64,000 nucleotides of DNA, taken from assembly GCA_036266995.1 (NCBI GenBank), contig DATAWX010000172.1, positions 3,380-67,379 on the forward strand, read 5' to 3'. Shown in pieces: positions 58,725 through 64,000 of this stretch (position 1 is its first letter; each line of letters opens with the position of its first letter). Under the pieces are notes generated by a model that ran no database searches, was not told the origin of the DNA, and saw only the letters and a program-made list of their open reading frames with translations. Origin of the DNA: GCA-003244245 sp036266995. Its GTDB lineage: Bacteria; Actinomycetota; Actinomycetes; Mycobacteriales; Pseudonocardiaceae. The position numbers were made by a program, and so were the translations under genes.

Positions 58725-58897
58725 GACACACCCCTTTTCTCCGCAAGGCCTCGAAGGCCACGCAAGCCTCAATAGGCCGTACCTGACGGTAAGCAAGCCG
58801 GCCGCGACCCGGCGTCCCCTCCTGGAGGGAAAGGCAAGGGGATCCGGGCTCATCATCGGTCACCGACACGGCATGGTGACCCGATTACACTGCGCAC

Positions 58898-59572
58898 ATG
58901 AAAGGCCGGCACGGGGAAGGCCAGCCGCTACGTGTGGTCCTGGTCGATGACCATGAGATGGTGCGCACTGGTCTCAAGGCGATGCTCAGTCGCTTCGCTG
59001 GACGGGTCCGGGTGGTCGGCGAGGCTGCGGACGCGGCGACCGCACGGCGGGTCGTAGCTGGGCTGGACCCCGACATTGTCCTCGCCGACGTGCGATTGGG
59101 CGGAGAAAGCGGGTTGGACCTGTGCCGCGAGCTCATCGCGGACTCCCCCGGACGCCGGGTCGTCCTGCTGACCGTCTACGACGACGAGCAGTATCTGTTC
59201 CAAGCCATGCAGGCCGGCGCGGCGGGCTACCTTCTCAAGCGCATCGATGGCCCGGAACTGGTCGAGCAGTTGCTCCGGGCGCACGCCGGTGGCGTGGTAC
59301 TCGACGCGGGTCTCAGCGCCCGAGCCGGCGCGTCCGCCAGCCGCCTGCTGGCAGGCGAGTTCTGGCCCGGCGCACACCTCGGCTTGACCAACCGGGAGAG
59401 CGAGGTGCTCTGCCTGATGGTCGGCGGCGCGTCCAACCGAGCTATCGCCACCGAGCTACTGGTCGGCGAGGAGACGGTCAAGAGTCACGTGCGAGGCATC
59501 TACCGGAAGCTGGCGGTGAGCGACCGGGCGGGGGCGGTGGCAACCGCACTGCGCGAGGGCCTCTTCCGTTAA
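58898..59572 (+). CDS. NarL/LuxR-family response regulator (orphan)
   Basis: A 224-residue two-component regulator: receiver domain with acidic pocket VDDHEM, phospho-Asp in VLADVRLGGESG and Lys in GYLLKRIDG; C-terminal LuxR HTH (LTNRESEVLCLMVGGASNRA then VKSHVRGIYRKLAV). No histidine kinase gene is adjacent. Its place within the carbon fixation locus suggests, but does not show, a role there. Confidence 0.9.
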   Translation: MKGRHGEGQPLRVVLVDDHEMVRTGLKAMLSRFAGRVRVVGEAADAATARRVVAGLDPDIVLADVRLGGESGLDLCRELIADSPGRRVVLLTVYDDEQYLFQAMQAGAAGYLLKRIDGPELVEQLLRAHAGGVVLDAGLSARAGASASRLLAGEFWPGAHLGLTNRESEVLCLMVGGASNRAIATELLVGEETVKSHVRGIYRKLAVSDRAGAVATALREGLFR

Positions 59573-59608
59573 GTGTCACAGTCGTTTAAATGTCACAGTC
59601 GTTGAGGC

Positions 59609-60589
59609 TCAGGCAACGGCGGCCGAGTTGGGTTGTACCCGTCCGGCCAGCGCCCGCTGGCCCTCCGCGACAAGTGCCGGATCTCCGTGCCACGCCTTCA
59701 GCGCCGGGTCGACCAACGCCCGACCGAAGGAGAAGGTCAGCGGCCACGGCGTCTCGTGCTTCTGCATCGCGGCCAGGTTCGCGGTCGCCACCTCAGGCGA
59801 CTGACCACCGGAGAGGAAGGCCACCCCGGCCAGGGAGTCCGGCAGCACCGCCCGCAGCGTGGCCACGGTCGCCTCGGCGACCTCCTCGGGACTGGCCTGC
59901 TGACCTGATGTCGAGCCGGGCACCACCATGTTGGGTTTGAGCACGGTGCCGGCGAGATCCACGCCAGCCTCCTCCAGCTCCTCCAGTAGATGCTCCAGAG
60001 CCGCGCGGGTCACTTCGGCGCACCGCTCGATGGTGTGGTCGCCGTCCATCAACACTTCGGGCTCGACGATGGGCACCATCACCGACTCCTGGCACAGCGC
60101 GGCATAACGGGCCAGCGCGTGCGCATTGGCTCGCAGCGCGTTACGGGTCGGCCGGTTCTCACCGATAGTGATCACGGCCCGCCACTTCGCGAACCGGGCC
60201 CCGCGGGAGACATAGTCCCGAAGCCGTTCGCGCAGGCCGTCGAGGCCTTCGGTGATCTTCTCACCGGGCGACAAGGCCAGGTCTTTCGCGCCGGTGTCGA
60301 CCTTGATACCAGGCAGGATGTTCAGTGCGTGGATGGCCAGCGGGAAAGTGTTCCCGTCGCTGAGCTTCTGGTTGAAGGTCTCGTCGGACAGGATCACCCC
60401 GCTGATGCCCTCATGCAGCTCGGGCGTGGTCACCAACAGCTCGCGGTAGTCCCGCCGGTTGTCCGCGGTCGCGGCAACGCCCACCTTCTCCAGCCGGGAC
60501 GACATGGTGCCGATGCTCTCGTCGGCCGCGAGAATGCCGCGCGGCCGGCTCACCATCGTTTGAGCGGTTCCGTGCAGCGCCTCGATCAT
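59609..60589 (-). CDS. fda: Class I fructose-bisphosphate aldolase
   Basis: A 326-residue class I aldolase, forming fructose-1,6-bisphosphate or sedoheptulose bisphosphate. Motifs: RGILAADESIGTMSSRL at the N-terminus, VPIVEPEVLMDGDHTIERC, Schiff-base Lys in GTVLKPNMVVPG near residue 220, and FLSGGQSPEVATANL. Most actinobacteria use class II aldolase, so a class I copy next to RuBisCO fits a dedicated Calvin-cycle enzyme. The ATG overlaps the cbbR stop, so it is translationally coupled to the regulator. Confidence 0.9.
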   Translation of the reverse strand: MIEALHGTAQTMVSRPRGILAADESIGTMSSRLEKVGVAATADNRRDYRELLVTTPELHEGISGVILSDETFNQKLSDGNTFPLAIHALNILPGIKVDTGAKDLALSPGEKITEGLDGLRERLRDYVSRGARFAKWRAVITIGENRPTRNALRANAHALARYAALCQESVMVPIVEPEVLMDGDHTIERCAEVTRAALEHLLEELEEAGVDLAGTVLKPNMVVPGSTSGQQASPEEVAEATVATLRAVLPDSLAGVAFLSGGQSPEVATANLAAMQKHETPWPLTFSFGRALVDPALKAWHGDPALVAEGQRALAGRVQPNSAAVA

Positions 60590-61560
60590 GACCCTCCCTC
60601 CACGGCGACGGGCCAGTCCACGTCACCACCGTCGAGCCTAGGCCCGGAGCGCCGTGGCGCACGTCCCCCAGTGGGTGGATCCGGTGGGGGGGCGGTTACT
60701 GGGGGTCGCCAACCAAACGCGTGCAGTTGCCGGACGAACAGTGCCGTCGATGCGCCCGAATAGGCACCGGCGACCGCATGCCATGGCCGACGCAGTGGAG
60801 TGCCCGGGGTGGACACCGTGACCAACCGCCCGTCGGACAGCAGCTCGGTAATGGCGTCCCGGGAGACCAGCGCGCAACCGAGCTCGGCGACCGCGCCGGC
60901 CACCACGGCGCCGTTGGAACCCAGCACCAGCCGAGGTGGTGCGACGTGTTGCGACCTCAGGTAGGTCTCGACCCTCGTGCGGGTGGCTGAGCCCTGCTCT
61001 CGCAGCAACCATGGGGTGCTGGTCCAGTCGAACGCGTCGGCGACCGAGGGCGCCGCCGCGACCACCAGCTCATTGGGCTTGGTGGCGACCACGTGAGCTT
61101 CTACTCCCGAGGGCGGCCGTCCGGCGATAACCAGGTCCACCTCGTGCGCGCGGACCAGGTCCCACACCTGCACGCTGGGGGCCACCTCCAGCGCCAGCGC
61201 GACTCTCGGGTGACGCCGACGGAACTCGACCAGCAGGGCGGGCAACAGGTGCTCCCCTGCGGTGGTGACCGCGGCGAGCCGAAGCCGGCCCCGTTCCGGG
61301 TCGAGTTCCTGGACCGCCGCCGCCGCGCCCTCGTCGAGCAGTCCCAGGACCTGGCGGGCGTAGCGAGCATAGACGGCACCGGACGCGGTCAGCCGGATTC
61401 CGCGGCCCACCGGCTCCACGAGCGGTACGCCGAGCTCGCGAGCCAGGGCTCCGATCGAGGCCGACACCGCGGACTCGGTGACCGTCAGGCGGCTGGCGGC
61501 AGCGCGCACCGACCCGGTTGCGGCCAGCGCGACCAGCGTGCGCAACCGGGACTCAGTCAT
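60586..61560 (-). CDS. cbbR: LysR-family regulator, CbbR-like
   Basis: A 324-residue LysR protein: N-terminal winged HTH (RLRTLVALAATGSVRAAASR, LTVTESAVSASIGALA) and a C-terminal effector domain with the SBP-like fold. It diverges from cbbL, the standard arrangement for CbbR, which activates the RuBisCO operon in response to metabolites such as RuBP or NADPH. ATG 61560 is chosen over 61566. It forms an operon with the aldolase gene. Confidence 0.88.
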   Translation of the reverse strand: MTESRLRTLVALAATGSVRAAASRLTVTESAVSASIGALARELGVPLVEPVGRGIRLTASGAVYARYARQVLGLLDEGAAAAVQELDPERGRLRLAAVTTAGEHLLPALLVEFRRRHPRVALALEVAPSVQVWDLVRAHEVDLVIAGRPPSGVEAHVVATKPNELVVAAAPSVADAFDWTSTPWLLREQGSATRTRVETYLRSQHVAPPRLVLGSNGAVVAGAVAELGCALVSRDAITELLSDGRLVTVSTPGTPLRRPWHAVAGAYSGASTALFVRQLHAFGWRPPVTAPPPDPPTGGRAPRRSGPRLDGGDVDWPVAVEGGS

Positions 61561-61648
61561 GAGCAATCATTACATAGTCGTAGCCAAAGAGTTGATAGAC
61601 AAGCTGAGTATTTACCGCCACGCTCGGTACTGACAAGAGGAGGCACGA
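61561..61648. promoter_or_regulatory. cbbR-cbbL divergent promoter region
   Basis: 88 bases between cbbR and cbbL, the expected CbbR-binding site. It is AT-rich (CATTACATAGTCGTAGCC, GAGTTGATAGACAAGC, GAGTATTTA) against the surrounding GC-rich genes and contains T-N11-A spaced pairs. GAGGAGG lies just before the cbbL GTG. Confidence 0.6.
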
Positions 61649-63115
61649 GTGGCTGACACCGAAGTCAACGGATCGAAGAAGAAGAAGGCTGATCGCTGGT
61701 CAGCGGGGGTCATCCCGTATGCCGAGATGGGCTACTGGGAGCCGGACTACCAGCCCAAGGACAGCGACGTCCTGTGCGCGTTCCGGATCACTCCGCAACC
61801 GGGTGTGCCGCCGGAGGAGGCCGGTGCCGCCGTCGCCGGCGAGTCCTCGACGGCGACCTGGACGGTGGTGTGGACCGACCGGCTCACTGCGCACGAGCAT
61901 TACCAGGCCAAGTGCTATCGGGTGGACGCTGTGCCCAATACCGAGGGCCAGTACATCGCCTACATCGCCTATGACATCGACCTGTTCGAGGAAGGCTCGA
62001 TCGCGAACCTGACCTCGTCGATCATCGGCAACGTCTTCGGGTTCAAGGCCCTGAAGGCGCTGCGACTGGAGGACATGCGGATCCCGCTGCATTACGTCAA
62101 GACCTTCCAGGGTCCGGCGCACGGGATCATCATGGAGCGCGAGTACCTGGACAAGTTCGGCCGCCCACTGCTGGGTGCCACCACCAAGCCGAAGCTGGGC
62201 CTGTCGGCCCGCAACTACGGCCGGGTGGTCTATGAGGCGCTGCGTGGCGGGCTGGACTTCACCAAGGACGACGAGAACATCAACTCCCAGCCGTTCATGC
62301 GCTGGCGTGACCGTTACCTCCATGCGATCGAGGCGGTGAACCGCGCGAGCGCCGCGACGGGTGAGATCAAGGGTCACTACATGAACGTCACGGCGGCGAC
62401 CATGGAGGACATGTACGAGCGCGCCGAGTTCGCCAGGGAGATCGGCAGTGTGATCATCATGATGGACCTGACCGTCGGCTACACCGCGATGCAGTCGATG
62501 TCGAAGTGGGCGCGGCGCAACGGCATGATCCTGCACCTGCACCGGGCCGGTCACGGGACGTACACCCGCCAGAAGAACCACGGTGTGTCATTCCGGGTGA
62601 TCGCGAAGTGGTGCCGCCTGCTCGGGGTCGACCACATCCACGCGGGAACCGTCGTGGGCAAGCTCGAGGGGGATCCGTCGATGATCGCGGGCTACTACGA
62701 CACCCTCCGTCTCGACCACGTCCCGGAGAATCCTGAGCAGGGAATCTTCTTCGACCAGGATTGGGCGTCGCTTCCAGCGGTCATGCCGGTGGCGTCCGGC
62801 GGCATTCACGCCGGGCAGATGCACCAGCTGCTGCGCTACCTCGGGGAGGACGTGATCCTGCAGTTCGGCGGGGGGACGATCGGGCATCCGATGGGGATCG
62901 CCGCCGGCGCGACCGCCAACCGCGTCGCCGTCGAGGCGATGATCCAGGCGCGCAACGAGGGGCGCGACTACTTCCAGGAGGGTCCCGACATCCTGGAGAA
63001 GGCCGCCAAGGGATGCCCCGAGCTCAACGCCGCGCTGCAGGTCTGGAAGGACGTCACTTTCGACTTCCAGTCGACCGATACGCCCGACTACGTGCTGACC
63101 CCGACCGTCGGCTGA
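61649..63115 (+). CDS. cbbL: RuBisCO large subunit, form I red-type (CbbL)
   Basis: A 488-residue large subunit. The catalytic loop is GATTKPKLGLSARNYGRVVY, the carbamylated Lys lies in GGLDFTKDDENINSQPF, loop 6 follows GTVVGKLEGDP, and SGGIHAGQMHQLL binds phosphate. Sequence and adjacent cbbX point to the red-type IC/ID branch. It carboxylates RuBP in the cytosol (no carboxysome genes seen). GTG start with strong GAGGAGG. Confidence 0.96.
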   Translation: MADTEVNGSKKKKADRWSAGVIPYAEMGYWEPDYQPKDSDVLCAFRITPQPGVPPEEAGAAVAGESSTATWTVVWTDRLTAHEHYQAKCYRVDAVPNTEGQYIAYIAYDIDLFEEGSIANLTSSIIGNVFGFKALKALRLEDMRIPLHYVKTFQGPAHGIIMEREYLDKFGRPLLGATTKPKLGLSARNYGRVVYEALRGGLDFTKDDENINSQPFMRWRDRYLHAIEAVNRASAATGEIKGHYMNVTAATMEDMYERAEFAREIGSVIIMMDLTVGYTAMQSMSKWARRNGMILHLHRAGHGTYTRQKNHGVSFRVIAKWCRLLGVDHIHAGTVVGKLEGDPSMIAGYYDTLRLDHVPENPEQGIFFDQDWASLPAVMPVASGGIHAGQMHQLLRYLGEDVILQFGGGTIGHPMGIAAGATANRVAVEAMIQARNEGRDYFQEGPDILEKAAKGCPELNAALQVWKDVTFDFQSTDTPDYVLTPTVG

Positions 63116-63143
63116 CCCGCCGAACGCCGCGAGGAGACACACC

Positions 63144-63596
63144 ATGCGCATCACGCAGGGAACGTTCTCGTTCCTGCCCGACTTCACCGACGAGCAGATC
63201 GCCGCTCAGACCCGCTACGCCCTCGATCACGGCTGGGCGATGTCGGTTGAGTACACCGACGATCCCCATCCGCGTAACGCCTACTGGGAGCTGTGGGGGT
63301 TGCCGATGTTCGACCTCCCACCCGAAGAAGCCGAGGTGGTGATGCGGGACGTCCGGGCCTGCCGCGAGGCCCACGCCCACCACTACATCAAGCTACTCGC
63401 GTACGACGCGAGTCTCGGACGTCAGACGACCGCGCTGAGCTTCATCGTGAACCGACCGCCCGATGAGCCGGGCTTTCGCTGCGATCGCACGGACGACCAC
63501 GATCGTGTCGTGCGCTACCGGGTGCATTCTTACGCAGTCGACAAGCCGGTCGGCCAGCGCTACGCGAACGCGAACGCGAATGGGGCCCAGCCGTGA
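63144..63596 (+). CDS. cbbS: RuBisCO small subunit, red-type (CbbS)
   Basis: A 150-residue small subunit beginning MRITQGTFSFLPDFTDEQIA, with WAMSVEYTDDPHPRNAYWEL and the long C-terminal extension (RYRVHSYAVDKPVGQRY) that forms the extra beta hairpins of red-type enzymes. RBS GAGGAG before ATG 63144. It ends with an unusual Asn/Ala repeat (ANANANGAQP) absent from most homologues. Confidence 0.94.
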   Translation: MRITQGTFSFLPDFTDEQIAAQTRYALDHGWAMSVEYTDDPHPRNAYWELWGLPMFDLPPEEAEVVMRDVRACREAHAHHYIKLLAYDASLGRQTTALSFIVNRPPDEPGFRCDRTDDHDRVVRYRVHSYAVDKPVGQRYANANANGAQP

Positions 63597-64000
63597 GCGT
63601 GATCGAGGCGGCCCCGCCGGCGGCGATGGACGTCCAGGGAATCCTGCGCACCGCCGACATCGAAACCGTCCTGGCCGAGCTCGATCGCGATCTCGTGGCG
63701 CTCGCGCCGGTCAAGACGCGCATCCGCGAGATCTCGGCGCTGCTCGTGATCGACCGCCTGCGCAGAGAGGCCGGTCTGACCGCCGCGCGGCCGACGCTGC
63801 ACATGTGCTTCACGGGCAATCCGGGCACGGGGAAGACCACGGTTGCACTCCGCATGGCTGACATCCTCTACCGGCTCGGTTACATCGCCCGCAACCACGT
63901 CGTTTCGGTGACCCGCGACGACCTCGTGGGCCAGTACGTCGGGCACACCGCGCCGAAGACCAAGGAGGTGCTCAAGCGCGCGTACGGCGGCGTGCTGTTC
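63593..64000 (+). CDS. cbbX: RuBisCO activase CbbX (AAA+), N-terminal part; gene continues past the window
   Basis: The first 136 codons are visible. GTG 63593 overlaps the cbbS stop (GTGA). The sequence has a helical N-terminal region (LAPVKTRIREISALLVIDRL) and Walker A CFTGNPGTGKTTVALRMADI followed by VTRDDLVGQYVGHTAPKT, the CbbX signature with the pore loop. CbbX removes inhibitory sugar phosphates from red-type RuBisCO, acting on the CbbL C-terminus. The frame is open at the window end. Confidence 0.93.
   Translation, partial: MSVIEAAPPAAMDVQGILRTADIETVLAELDRDLVALAPVKTRIREISALLVIDRLRREAGLTAARPTLHMCFTGNPGTGKTTVALRMADILYRLGYIARNHVVSVTRDDLVGQYVGHTAPKTKEVLKRAYGGVLF

Noticed and set aside
1..64000. 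tRNA, rRNA or CRISPR array
   Set aside because: Intergenic regions were read for cloverleaf ends, rRNA blocks and regularly spaced repeats; none was seen.

Overview
The window is high-GC actinobacterial chromosome, most likely Pseudonocardiales. Evidence: many GTG starts and ATGA/GTGA overlaps, MurT-GatD, an SsgA-family protein, a WhiB protein, a 13E12/DUF222 HNH protein, AAC(2')-I, and a MarP-NUDIX-thioredoxin-Nth-Crp-RidA-ArsA block in the order known from Mycobacterium tuberculosis (Rv3671c-Rv3680). This placement is inference from gene content; no marker RNA gene is present and I saw no tRNA.

Layout. 1-6.7 kb: envelope genes (UppP end, MurT/GatD lipid II amidation, a DMT-fold membrane protein, a polysaccharide deacetylase, a GT28-like glycosyltransferase, a BlaI/M56 pair). 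6.8-10.0 kb: an uncharacterised minus-strand operon (HTH protein, four-helix membrane protein, OmpA-like lipoprotein) preceded by a perfect 9-bp-arm palindrome. 10.2-13.3 kb: a sulfonate-type ABC importer preceded by a short leader-peptide ORF typical of cysteine/sulfur attenuation, closed by a hairpin. 13.3-26.2 kb: mostly ordinary genes (Ssg, acyl-CoA dehydrogenase, MEDS anti-sigma protein, AAC(2')-I, DUF222-HNH, HrpA, hydrolase, PIG-L, SLT lysozyme-like protein, DoxX) with two decayed regulator remnants.

26.2-47.9 kb is the accessory region. It begins with an HsdR cut off just before its helicase motif II and joined in frame to a decayed toxin with an intact antitoxin. Then come a GNAT/XRE-TPR pair, a SLOG/XRE-DUF5753/DUF6879 regulatory block, and the most interesting part: an APH-like kinase, a 38-residue peptide and a JmjC-type oxygenase. 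These are flanked by two copies of a translationally coupled module (20-23-residue peptide, 85-residue protein, third ORF). The second copy ends in a different 30-residue peptide with a strong ribosome binding site. A truncated PIG-L gene abuts a large serine recombinase, which opens an apparent integrative element (37.7-47.6 kb) carrying a single-chain nuclease-methylase-specificity enzyme, three overlapping small ORFs, an XRE-TPR regulator, a WhiB variant and a channel-like protein with a non-canonical filter.

47.9-57.8 kb: aldo-keto reductase, DUF3558 lipoprotein, DUF4190 protein and the MarP-to-ArsA block. 57.8-64 kb: Calvin-Benson genes (phosphoribulokinase, class I aldolase, CbbR, red-type RuBisCO CbbL/CbbS and the start of CbbX) with an orphan LuxR response regulator, implying a capacity for autotrophic CO2 fixation.
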